Position numbers and translations under genes: made by a program. Positions 51,473-59,819 of a stretch of DNA of 64,000 nucleotides are shown piece after piece. This DNA is from an uncultured delta proteobacterium. Lineage in GTDB: Bacteria > Bdellovibrionota_C > UBA2361 > OMII01. The notes under the pieces were generated by a model. That model was given only the letters and a program-made list of their open reading frames with translations, had not been told where the DNA came from and ran no database searches. The stretch is from contig CAIVDM010000015.1 in assembly GCA_903904735.1 (NCBI GenBank), positions 1 to 64,000 of the forward strand, written 5' to 3'. Positions within the stretch are counted from its first letter, which is position 1. The number at the start of each line of letters is the position of its first letter.

Positions 51473-54307
51473 ATGAGTTTTAAGATACGTGGTGGATATT
51501 TCAGTGCGTTGGTAGCTGCTTCGTTAGCGGTGACCGTTTCCCATGCTGATGGTGAGTCGAGGTCACGTGCTACGCGCGCCGCTAAACCCGTCGCGGCAAA
51601 ACCAGCGATAACGCGGACAAAGGCTTCAATCTCGCCGAAAAACACGCCGCCGGAACAGATCGCGGCGACGCGAGAAGGCGCTACCGACGTTATCGCTATT
51701 CCTACAGAGGCCGAAAAGCCTCGTTACACCGTTTCTCGACTCGCATCGCCACCACGACTAGTGATCGACATAGAGGCGCAGAATCTATCGTCTCGGTCTT
51801 CCGTTCCGACTAACGAGCTGTCTCACGTAAGCGCGGTGCGGATCGGTAAGCACGGCGCTAATAGCCGTGTGGTCGTAGATTTAAAATCTGAACAAGAGAT
51901 TGATTTCACCACCGCGGGCAGAAATGGGGCCATCATCCTTACTCTTCAGAATCACGACGCCGCGCGAGTAGCGCTATCATCGAGCTCCACGGGGCGAACG
52001 GGACTAGACACGGAAGTTAGCGCGCGCTCGGCCGAGCTGGAGTCCAATTCGACAACGTCTCTGATAGCGAAAGGTCCCAAAGCCACCAAGGTGTCAGCGC
52101 TCAAGCTGGACGAGGAAATTCTCGCTTCGGGCGGAACAAGTGTGACCGCGAATCTCTCCGTACAGGAGCCGAAGTTACCTGAGAGTGACGTCGAGGATCT
52201 CAACGCTTCAGCAAAAGCGGGCGCGCTAGCGACAAACGATGTCGATCTCACACCAGAGCGTTCTAAGGTGGGGCGCGATGTTCAGAAGGTTGAGCTTCCA
52301 GCGGCGACTAAGGAGCGGAAAAGAGCGTTCGTGTCTGGTGTATCCCTCGACAGCGCCAAGGGCATGAGTCCTTCCGTTGTCGTCGGCATCAAGGGAAACG
52401 CGGACTTCGCGCTTAATAGAACCGCGCCATCGGAGTACGTTCTCACAGTAAAAGACGCGGATGTTTCTGATCTGCTCAGAAAGCAGACCCTTTTCTCAAC
52501 CGAGAATCCGGGCGGAATTCGCTCGGTCCGGACAGCTACGGAGGGTAATAACACATTAGTGAGGGTCTTCGCTGACTCAAGTAGTTACCTCACGGCGCGG
52601 CGCTCCGGTGATACGGTCGTGATTGAGGAGACGCAAGATCTTTCCAAGATAGCTCGTGATATCCGCGCGCAGATGGTGCCAGACAAACAGGATAAGGACA
52701 AAAACGCTTCTGATTCGAGCGCTAATCCCGCGCCAACAAAGAACTCAAATGCTAAGGAAGACTCAGTTAAGGTCTCCTCCAACGGAGGGAAGCAAAAGTC
52801 GACGTCAGACAAAGCTGTCGCTCCACTAGAGATTTCAGCGAAGTCAGATGCTCCAGCCGCACAGGGAACTACCGCTAAGGGATTAAAGGGCCAAGTTGAG
52901 CCGGCTAGCGACCCTAAACTTGACGCTGAGCGCGGAAACCAAGGATTAACGGATAAGGAGTTGCTGGCGCTTCGCGAGAATAGTGGAAATTACTCAGGAA
53001 GACTCATCTCGCTGGATCTCCAGGACGCGGATATCGAGAGCGCTTTAAGAATTATCGCGGAGGTCTCGAATCTCAATATTGTCGCGGGAGATGGTGTGAC
53101 AGGAAAAGTCACGTTGAAACTCGTGGACGTTCCGTGGGATCAGGCGCTCGACGTGATCCTCAAGAGTCACGGGCTCGACAAAGTGGTAGAAGGCAACGTG
53201 ATGCGTGTCGCGTCAATCGATAAGCTTCGCCTAGAACGCGAGTCCCTCAAGCAGGCGCGTGTCGCCGAGGAGGAGCTGGAATCTCTTGGCGTTAAGTATA
53301 TGCGAGTTAGCTACGCGAAAGCCTCCGAGATCAAGGCTCTCGTGGAGACCGTCTTGTCGGAGCGTGGAAGTGTCGCGTTCGATGAGCGTTCAAATCAGTT
53401 GATAGTCAAAGATGTCAGAAAGGGGCTTCAGAACGTCTCTGAGTTAGTGAATAAGATTGATCTTCGCACGCCGCAGATATTGCTAGAAACTCAGATAGTG
53501 GAAGCGAAGCGTGATCTAACTCGTCAGCTCGGAGCGGAACTTGGATTCCAATACATTCAGTCTCCAGCGACGGGCAATGGCACGGGGTTGAACTTTCCGG
53601 CTTCGATTGCGGTGGGTGGAAGCGTTGATCCCGCCACTCCTGGAAGTATCCTCGGATCCGCCTTCCCAGTCGCGGTGGCGAACACCGCCGGTTCAGCGGT
53701 CACGATGCTGTTCGATAGTGCCGATGGCACCAAGAATTTGCAGCTTCGCTTGTCACAGCTAGAGGAGCAAGGTGATGTTCGGGTTATCAGTAAGCCAGCG
53801 GTGGCGACCACCAACAACAAACCGGCGGAGATTAAGAGTGTCACTAAAATCCGCGTGAAATTGCCAAACGGTGGTCTCTCGATAGCGACCGGTTCCGGAG
53901 CGCAGTCGTCAGGAAGCGGTGATATCGCGACGCAGACAATCGAGGCTGGCATCGTTCTTAACGTAACGCCGCAGGCTTCGCCGGATTATTACATATTGCT
54001 TGATATCAAGGCGAAATCGAGCACCTTCGGAAAGAATGGACCAGACGGAATTCCGGAGGAGATCGAGCGTAGCGCTAGCTCCTCAGTCCTGGTGTCGAGT
54101 GGTCAAACATTCGCGCTGGGCGGCATTTACAAGATCAGTCAAAACGATTCGGTCAGCGGCGTGCCGTTCTTCAAGGATATTCCCTTCCTAGGGACATTCT
54201 TTAGGTCAAGCACGATGCGAGGTTCAGATGAGGAGCTTCTGTTCTTCATTACTCCACGAATCGTGGAGGGAAGTTTCGAGGACGCTAGTCTGCGGGTCGC
54301 GTCATAG
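51473..54307 (+). CDS. pilQ: Type IV pilus outer-membrane secretin PilQ with AMIN domains
   Basis: This 944-residue secretin forms the outer-membrane pore for the pilus. A signal peptide (FSALVAASLAVTVSHA) leads into two AMIN-like peptidoglycan-binding domains, at about residues 62-160 and 285-390. A low-complexity Lys/Ser linker (400-490) follows, then N0/STN (GRLISLDLQDADIESALRII near 508), N1 (KYMRVSYAKASEIKALVETVL near 607) and the secretin core (TPQILLETQIVEAKRD to the end, with VPFFKDIPFLGTFFR). The length is larger than the usual 700-900 because of the linker. No pilP precedes it. Confidence 0.94.
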   Translation: MSFKIRGGYFSALVAASLAVTVSHADGESRSRATRAAKPVAAKPAITRTKASISPKNTPPEQIAATREGATDVIAIPTEAEKPRYTVSRLASPPRLVIDIEAQNLSSRSSVPTNELSHVSAVRIGKHGANSRVVVDLKSEQEIDFTTAGRNGAIILTLQNHDAARVALSSSSTGRTGLDTEVSARSAELESNSTTSLIAKGPKATKVSALKLDEEILASGGTSVTANLSVQEPKLPESDVEDLNASAKAGALATNDVDLTPERSKVGRDVQKVELPAATKERKRAFVSGVSLDSAKGMSPSVVVGIKGNADFALNRTAPSEYVLTVKDADVSDLLRKQTLFSTENPGGIRSVRTATEGNNTLVRVFADSSSYLTARRSGDTVVIEETQDLSKIARDIRAQMVPDKQDKDKNASDSSANPAPTKNSNAKEDSVKVSSNGGKQKSTSDKAVAPLEISAKSDAPAAQGTTAKGLKGQVEPASDPKLDAERGNQGLTDKELLALRENSGNYSGRLISLDLQDADIESALRIIAEVSNLNIVAGDGVTGKVTLKLVDVPWDQALDVILKSHGLDKVVEGNVMRVASIDKLRLERESLKQARVAEEELESLGVKYMRVSYAKASEIKALVETVLSERGSVAFDERSNQLIVKDVRKGLQNVSELVNKIDLRTPQILLETQIVEAKRDLTRQLGAELGFQYIQSPATGNGTGLNFPASIAVGGSVDPATPGSILGSAFPVAVANTAGSAVTMLFDSADGTKNLQLRLSQLEEQGDVRVISKPAVATTNNKPAEIKSVTKIRVKLPNGGLSIATGSGAQSSGSGDIATQTIEAGIVLNVTPQASPDYYILLDIKAKSSTFGKNGPDGIPEEIERSASSSVLVSSGQTFALGGIYKISQNDSVSGVPFFKDIPFLGTFFRSSTMRGSDEELLFFITPRIVEGSFEDASLRVAS

Positions 54308-54330
54308 AGTTAACGAGGATAGTGGGGCAT

Positions 54331-55284
54331 ATGAGAGCAATGTCACGGTTGGGTAAAATATATATAGTAGCGGGTGTGGCGGCGTTGTCGGTTGTCGCGA
54401 TCGCTTGTGGCGGTAATGGCGCCTCTAATAATGACCAAGGAATGTCTGTCACGTTTCTCGGTCTTTTTAACTCCACTAATCTGAGTGAAGCAGGAGCGGG
54501 TGGTGGAGGCGGGGGAATAACCCCAGGTAATCAGGGATGTGGACAGCTTCCGTCAGTCTTCGTCGGAGGCTCGTTTCGTTTAGGTGAGGCTGAGCCAGAG
54601 CCAAACAATTCGACTACTGACTCGAATCTAAGTGGAACCAATGAGGCCGGCTCCTACGTCTCTGTAGTTGGCGTTCAGAACAACTTGTACGGACAGGTAT
54701 TTCGGGCGGATCGAGTTTATATTGATTACTACATCCCGGGCGCTTCCACGCAGCCCCCATCGACCTCAGTTCCTGTATCACTTCTCGCGGGACCAGCGGA
54801 ATCGGCGGCCAGCGGTGTGGGCGCGGGTGCGGGTGGAGGTACCACTGGCACCACCGTTCGAGACCCGGGGATTCGGAGACCGGCGTACACAAGCCTCCCA
54901 CCATCTTTAGCGAATATCTGTAATCGAGCGTTAGCGCAGGTGACGGTAGTTCCAGCGGCCGTGCGTGAATGGTTGAACTTCAACAGAGATATCACGCCGG
55001 AGCCTCCATATAAGATGGAGGTGACGATCCGAGTCTCGGGTCTGACATCGGCCGGAGATCGACTTGATACGAATGATGGCACGTTTGACTTTGAGATTTT
55101 GCCTGAGACATTCGTGCTTCCAACAGATGGGCTCGTGACACCTGAGGCGACAGCCGCGGCGACGACGCAGGTGGAGCAGTTGGGCGCGCAATCTGATAGC
55201 GAACAAGCGGTCGATCAAGGGGAGGATTTCAATCCACCCGCGGATGGTTTTGAGACGCAGAGCTCATATGAGGGACAGGAGTAG
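54331..55284 (+). CDS. Gly-rich lipoprotein, unknown
   Basis: The 317-residue protein begins with a lipoprotein signal (IYIVAGVAALSVVAIAC, Cys as +1). A Gly-rich segment, a beta-rich region (VYIDYYIPG; KMEVTIRVSGLTSAGDRLDTNDG) and an acidic C-terminus follow. It starts 23 nt after pilQ and reads as part of the pil operon. GTG 54322 is an alternative start three codons upstream. It has no recognised family. It could substitute for PilP in stabilising the secretin, but that is speculation. Confidence 0.72.
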   Translation: MRAMSRLGKIYIVAGVAALSVVAIACGGNGASNNDQGMSVTFLGLFNSTNLSEAGAGGGGGGITPGNQGCGQLPSVFVGGSFRLGEAEPEPNNSTTDSNLSGTNEAGSYVSVVGVQNNLYGQVFRADRVYIDYYIPGASTQPPSTSVPVSLLAGPAESAASGVGAGAGGGTTGTTVRDPGIRRPAYTSLPPSLANICNRALAQVTVVPAAVREWLNFNRDITPEPPYKMEVTIRVSGLTSAGDRLDTNDGTFDFEILPETFVLPTDGLVTPEATAAATTQVEQLGAQSDSEQAVDQGEDFNPPADGFETQSSYEGQE

Positions 55285-55329
55285 GGATCGTCTCTATCTA
55301 CTACCGCTTCATTAACGAAGGTGATGAAC

Positions 55330-56394
55330 ATGACAATGATACAATCGACGCGCAGGCTTGGATTGCAGATAACCTTAGTAGGGAGCATCGCCGCTCTGTG
55401 GGGATGTCTTGGGGGGCAAGGTTCAACCGATGGAGGATCTGGAGCCGACAACAACTCGAGAGGCTCTGTGTTCGTGGCCGATGAGACGACCACAGGTGGC
55501 TTGGAGATCGAGGTTGAGGAAGCTTCAATCGCCGTAGGAGACACGAGCGGCTTCTTTGTTCGAGTGCAGAACGCGCGCCAGGACGGAGTAAGCAATATTA
55601 ACGTCGCCTGTGACAGTGAGGCGGGAGTCGCTATCATTGAGCCCCAAACTGGCTACGAGCTAACAAACGGCGCCGGCGTGATGAGTGGTGTGATTGGATG
55701 CGAACGACCGGGCAGCTTTCAGCTTGTGTGTCGTCTTAGTGTTGGCGCGAACCGCCGAAAGTTTGTGAGTGTTCGCTGTACAGGCGACATTCCATCAGGG
55801 TTTCAAGGCTTCCCAGGAGCTGGTGGTGGAGGCTTAGGCGGGGGTGCTCAGACGAACGATGATGGAGATGTGCGAATTGTGAGCACGGGATTCGTTGACG
55901 ATGGAGACTCGCTCGCGGCTGACGTGGCGACCTCGGAATCGATAGATATCGTGCAGGATTTTGATTGCGATAATCTGCCCACCACAGTCGACATCGAGCC
56001 TTTCTATGATACCTACGTGAAACTGAAAGTTCAGAACAATCTCGCTGAGCGTGTTCGATTCTCGTATCTTCAGTACTCTGTCTCGAATGTGGACGGAAAT
56101 GGCACTGAGTTTACCTCGAAGAGATTGGGTATAACGCAGGAAATTGATTCAAGCCTCTCGACCGAAGGGGGGACGTCGACAACAATTTTCGTTCCTGTGT
56201 TCAAGATCTATAACGGAGGGAAGTACGTGGGAGATCCACTTGGTGTCGGTATACAGATTACCAACTCCTCTTTTCAGACGGTGTCGTTCTCGCTTGTGGG
56301 AGAAACCGCGTCGGGCGACTCGGTAGAGGTGAACGCGCAGGCTACCGCTTCATTTAGTAACTTCACTCGCTGTAGTAGCGTGGTGAGTAATTAG
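55330..56394 (+). CDS. Second Gly-rich lipoprotein, unknown
   Basis: The 354-residue protein has signal GLQITLVGSIAALWGC (lipobox LWGC), a Gly/Ser-rich spacer, and an invasin/Ig-like beta domain (LEIEVEEASIAVGDTSGFFVRVQN near 60). A Gly loop near 168 (GAGGGGLGGG) precedes a second beta domain. Six or more cysteines suggest disulfides in the periplasm or on the surface. AAGG 8 nt before ATG 55330 favours it over ATG 55324. It follows the first Gly-rich lipoprotein and ends before a strong terminator, so it is the last gene of the pil transcript. No family is recognised. Confidence 0.72.
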   Translation: MTMIQSTRRLGLQITLVGSIAALWGCLGGQGSTDGGSGADNNSRGSVFVADETTTGGLEIEVEEASIAVGDTSGFFVRVQNARQDGVSNINVACDSEAGVAIIEPQTGYELTNGAGVMSGVIGCERPGSFQLVCRLSVGANRRKFVSVRCTGDIPSGFQGFPGAGGGGLGGGAQTNDDGDVRIVSTGFVDDGDSLAADVATSESIDIVQDFDCDNLPTTVDIEPFYDTYVKLKVQNNLAERVRFSYLQYSVSNVDGNGTEFTSKRLGITQEIDSSLSTEGGTSTTIFVPVFKIYNGGKYVGDPLGVGIQITNSSFQTVSFSLVGETASGDSVEVNAQATASFSNFTRCSSVVSN

Positions 56395-56433
56395 GTAGGG
56401 AGCGCGATTTCAGGCGTTTCTCTCAAACATGAT

Positions 56434-56481
56434 GACTCGTTGCCGGATCGTAGCGCGGTTCGTCAACGAGTCTCTTTTTTT
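56434..56481 (+). terminator. Strong rho-independent terminator of the pil operon
   Basis: GACTCGTTG (56434-56442) pairs perfectly with CAACGAGTC (56464-56472), with an inner CCG/CGG, and is followed after TC by seven T (56475-56481). It lies 40 nt after the second lipoprotein gene and separates the pil cluster from accB. Confidence 0.82.
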
Positions 56482-56882
56482 GCGCTTTCGGCTGTCAGGT
56501 GAGCGCGCAGCGACTCGTCGCGTCTAGTGCTGGACGAGCGCTTATTCGAGGCCGCGCCTGTATCGTTGAGACGGTGTGTTTGCGGAGAGCGAGGCGACAC
56601 CAAAGATATGGGTGTTTTACCGTACGCCCCTCTCTCCGCGTTCTCAGTGCTCAGTGTGAATACCTCCTGACTGGGTGTTTTTGAGATCTCTGAAGGGTTG
56701 TAAATTGAGGGGCTGTAGAATCAATTGACCGACTCGCTACGCCCGACGTGCTATTTGTTTTAAATTTTGACCCTGCACACCATCGCTCGCAGGGGTTAAT
56801 ATGCTGAAATTATTACGGTTGCCAACAAAAGCTCCTACCCCTGTCTTGGCATTCTCTCTGGAGATCGCTAGGATGCGCCCTC
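56482..56882. other. 401-nt region before accB
   Basis: CTCAGT/ACTGGG followed by TGTTTTTG near 56650-56690 may be a second weak terminator. TTGACC motifs near 56724 and 56768 lack matching -10 boxes. I see no RNA gene or convincing ORF. The accB promoter must lie here. Confidence 0.3.
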
Positions 56883-57347
56883 ATGGATATCAAGGACATC
56901 GAGAACATCATTAAGATCCTCAAGCAGAACGAAGTAACTGAGTTCGAGCTTGAGCAGGAAGGAACGCGTGTAAAGCTCGCTCGGACCCCAGCGGGTGGTT
57001 ATGCCTCGGCTGAATCTCGGTTGGATGTCATTCCAGCGGTGCAGGTGTCGATGGCCACCGGAGCGATGGCCGTTGCCACGCCTCCCCAGGAGGATCTCGG
57101 ACGCTTTGTGAAAGTAGAGTCTCCAATTGTGGGGACGTTCTACCGTAAGCCATCGCCGGACGCGGAGCTATTCGTAAAGGAAGGCGACATAGTCTCGAAG
57201 GGCGCCACGCTGTGTATCGTGGAAGCGATGAAGCTGATGAATGAGATTGAATCTCCAACATCCGGAAGGGTCGTCAAGATTCTTGGCGCGGAGGGCAAGG
57301 TCGTCGAGTTCGGCGAAGTTCTCTTCCTAATCGATCCAGCGGCATAG
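56883..57347 (+). CDS. accB: Biotin carboxyl carrier protein of acetyl-CoA carboxylase
   Basis: It carries biotin between AccC and the carboxyltransferase in the first step of fatty acid synthesis. The 154-residue chain has an N-terminal interaction helix (DIKDIENIIKILKQNEV), a Pro/Ala linker and a biotinyl domain. That domain includes VESPIVGTFYRKPSPDAELFV, with the thumb loop of AccB proteins, and the biotinylated Lys117 in CIVEAMKLMNEI. AGGA lies about 9 nt before the ATG. accC follows after 3 nt. Confidence 0.96.
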   Translation: MDIKDIENIIKILKQNEVTEFELEQEGTRVKLARTPAGGYASAESRLDVIPAVQVSMATGAMAVATPPQEDLGRFVKVESPIVGTFYRKPSPDAELFVKEGDIVSKGATLCIVEAMKLMNEIESPTSGRVVKILGAEGKVVEFGEVLFLIDPAA

Positions 57348-57350
57348 CTC

Positions 57351-58709
57351 ATGAGCTCACTACCTTTCAAGAAAATTCTAATCGCCAATCGTGGCGAGAT
57401 CGCGTTACGTATCATTCGGGCCTGTCACGAACTCGGCATACAGACAGTCGCGGTTCATTCCAAGGCTGATGAGGACGCGCTCCATGTAAAGCTCGCCACC
57501 GAGAGCGTTTGCATTGGACCCGCGCTCGCTAAAGAGAGCTATCTTAACATAGCCTCAATCATGTCAGCGGCGGTCGCCACTCGTGCGGACGCGATTCATC
57601 CAGGCTACGGATTTTTGAGCGAGAACGCCGCGTTCGCGGAGATATGCGGTAGTTGTGGCATTACATTTATCGGCCCAACAGTGCGCAATATGCGCATTAT
57701 GGGAGACAAGGCCCGTGCTCGTCGTGTCGCTGACAAGGTCGGCGTACCGACCATTCCAGGAGACAGTAAAGGCTTGCTCGACCCATCAGAGGCGCTAGCC
57801 ATAGCGGAGCGCGCTGGCTACCCGATCTTGCTCAAGGCGTGCGCGGGTGGTGGCGGTCGAGGAATGAAGATAGTGCGAAGCTCTGATGAGTTTGTCTCAA
57901 CTTTTCAGACCGCGCAGCGAGAGGTTGAGGCCGCGTTCGGCGATGGGCATCTTCTTGTGGAGAAATATCTGCCACGAGTGCGTCACATCGAGGTGCAATT
58001 GGCTGGTGATCAGGCGCACAATGTCATTCATCTCGGTATTCGTGATTGCTCCATTCAACGCCGATACCAAAAAGTGATCGAGGAGTCCCCATCAATAGGC
58101 CTTCCCGCTGACCTTCAGACGCAGATCCAGGACGCGGCGGTGGAGTTGGGCAAAGCGGTCAATTACTCAAGTCTTGGCACTGTGGAGTTTCTGGCGGACT
58201 TGGAAGCCAATAAATTTTACTTCATCGAGATGAATACTCGTCTTCAGGTTGAGCATCCAGTTACAGAGATGGTGACTGACACGGATCTCGTAAAGGAGCA
58301 GATTCGTCTCGCCGCCGGCATGGAGCTTTCCTGGAAGCAGTCTGATGTGAGGATTAGCGGACACGCCATTGAGGCTCGTATCAACGCCGAAGATCCTCGC
58401 AAGATGATTCCATCGCCCGGACTCATTAAGAGTTACCACCCACCAGGTGGTAATGGAATTCGGGTCGATTCCGCCGTGTACGCCGGGTATACAGTGAAGC
58501 CGTACTACGATTCGATGATCTCAAAGCTTATCGTACGAGATAAGGACCGAGAGTCCTGCATCAAGAAGCTCTTGGTCGCGCTCGATGAGTACCTGATCGA
58601 TGGCATCAACACGAACATCGAGCTTCATCGACGAATTCTATCGCATCCTGATTTTAGGAGTGGTAATTTCTCGACGAAGTTTCTGGACCAGACGCAGCTG
58701 TTTGATTAG
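57351..58709 (+). CDS. accC: Biotin carboxylase subunit of acetyl-CoA carboxylase
   Basis: This ATP-grasp enzyme carboxylates biotin on AccB. At 452 residues it is the usual length. KKILIANRGEIALRIIRACHELG opens the biotin-carboxylase N-domain. HPGYGFLSENA, the Gly-rich loop KACAGGGGRGMKIV near residue 163, IEVQLAGD, the catalytic-region FYFIEMNTRLQVEHPVTE and ARINAEDP follow. All motifs of an active enzyme are present. No accA or accD lies in the window. Confidence 0.97.
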   Translation: MSSLPFKKILIANRGEIALRIIRACHELGIQTVAVHSKADEDALHVKLATESVCIGPALAKESYLNIASIMSAAVATRADAIHPGYGFLSENAAFAEICGSCGITFIGPTVRNMRIMGDKARARRVADKVGVPTIPGDSKGLLDPSEALAIAERAGYPILLKACAGGGGRGMKIVRSSDEFVSTFQTAQREVEAAFGDGHLLVEKYLPRVRHIEVQLAGDQAHNVIHLGIRDCSIQRRYQKVIEESPSIGLPADLQTQIQDAAVELGKAVNYSSLGTVEFLADLEANKFYFIEMNTRLQVEHPVTEMVTDTDLVKEQIRLAAGMELSWKQSDVRISGHAIEARINAEDPRKMIPSPGLIKSYHPPGGNGIRVDSAVYAGYTVKPYYDSMISKLIVRDKDRESCIKKLLVALDEYLIDGINTNIELHRRILSHPDFRSGNFSTKFLDQTQLFD

Positions 58710-58782
58710 CGAAGAAGCTCATGCCTCACCCCGCGGGGGAGGTCGGTCCAGGTTCCGTTTCTGGAATCTTAAAGGTGCATAT

Positions 58783-59808
58783 ATGTCGCTTCACTCATTC
58801 TTGGGCACGCTCGCCTTCCGCGCGTTTCCGATAGCAGCTGTTATCTTGGTTGGGTTGCCCGGGGTAGCGCGAGCTCAGCAGAGAGCTCCTCGACTCGTGG
58901 TGTCGGAGCCTTCGTATAATTTCGGCTCCGTGCCTCAGGGGCAGCGAATCGTTCACGAATATGAATTACGTAACGCGGGTGATGGGGACTTAACGATCCA
59001 GCGAGTGGCGCCCGCCTGTGGATGCACCGCGGCCGCGATGTCGTCGAACGTGGTGAAGCCAGGTGGAACAGAGAAAATTAAGGTCGAGTTCGATACCACG
59101 GGCTTCTCCGGGGTGAAGACTAAGTCCATTCAGGTGCTCACAAACTCCGTCGACAAGTCCGAGCTGATCCTAACCCTGACTGGGACGGTCGTTAAAGGAG
59201 TGAACCTCACCCCCGAGCGGCTTGATTTTGAGGAAGTTCACGCGAGCTCATCTCTTACGACTCGCACAAAGGAGTTCACGCTCGAAATTAACGAAGGATC
59301 AGACTTTGTCGTCAAAGGAGTTAAATCGTACTCGCCGCATATCGCGGTTCGTCAGATAGCGGCGGAACCCAGAAAGTTTAGGTATTCGGTGGAGCTTCTT
59401 CCGGACGCTCCCAAGGGTGAGCTGCGTGACCGAGTAATTGTTGAGTTTGAGGGTGGGAAACAAGCGAGCGTCAACATCCCCGTTTCGGCGAACGTGTTGG
59501 CGGATCTTCGAGTAGTTCCCGCCACGGTGTCCTTCGGGATAGTCGGTGGCTCAAACGTTATCGAGAGACGCGTTCGATTCGAAAACAGCTCCGGACGTAA
59601 GGTCGCGGTGAGCTCCATACAGAGCTCGCACCCGGCGGTCTCCGCGTCGTTGGTTGAGGTGGAGGCCGGAAAGAAAGGGGTTCTCGTGGTTAAGCTTGAT
59701 CCGACCCGTATGTCGGGAGACCTCAAGGCAAACCTCGATCTTAAGACGGATCATCCAGAGGATAAAATCGTTTCTTTGAGTGTGTACGGCATCCAGCCGC
59801 CGCGCTAG
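58783..59808 (+). CDS. Periplasmic DUF1573 (MSP/HYDIN-like) protein
   Basis: The 341-residue protein has a signal peptide (FRAFPIAAVILVGLPGVARA). At residue 45 a DUF1573 domain follows with SYNFGSVPQGQRIVHEYELRNAGDGDL, the CGCT motif (VAPACGCTAAAM) and a TVEFDTTGFSGVKTKSI-like strand. Two more Ig-like beta domains fill the rest. The open frame starts at 58600 inside accC, but ATG 58783 has AAAGG upstream and a clean signal peptide. DUF1573 proteins are often predicted to bind other exported proteins; the function is unproven. Confidence 0.82.
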   Translation: MSLHSFLGTLAFRAFPIAAVILVGLPGVARAQQRAPRLVVSEPSYNFGSVPQGQRIVHEYELRNAGDGDLTIQRVAPACGCTAAAMSSNVVKPGGTEKIKVEFDTTGFSGVKTKSIQVLTNSVDKSELILTLTGTVVKGVNLTPERLDFEEVHASSSLTTRTKEFTLEINEGSDFVVKGVKSYSPHIAVRQIAAEPRKFRYSVELLPDAPKGELRDRVIVEFEGGKQASVNIPVSANVLADLRVVPATVSFGIVGGSNVIERRVRFENSSGRKVAVSSIQSSHPAVSASLVEVEAGKKGVLVVKLDPTRMSGDLKANLDLKTDHPEDKIVSLSVYGIQPPR

Positions 59809-59819
59809 GGAGCCCGAGT

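Noticed and set aside
56499-56684. 61-codon frame between the pil terminator and accB
   Set aside because: Arg/Cys-rich shadow-like composition, no ribosome-binding site and a possible second weak terminator at its end.
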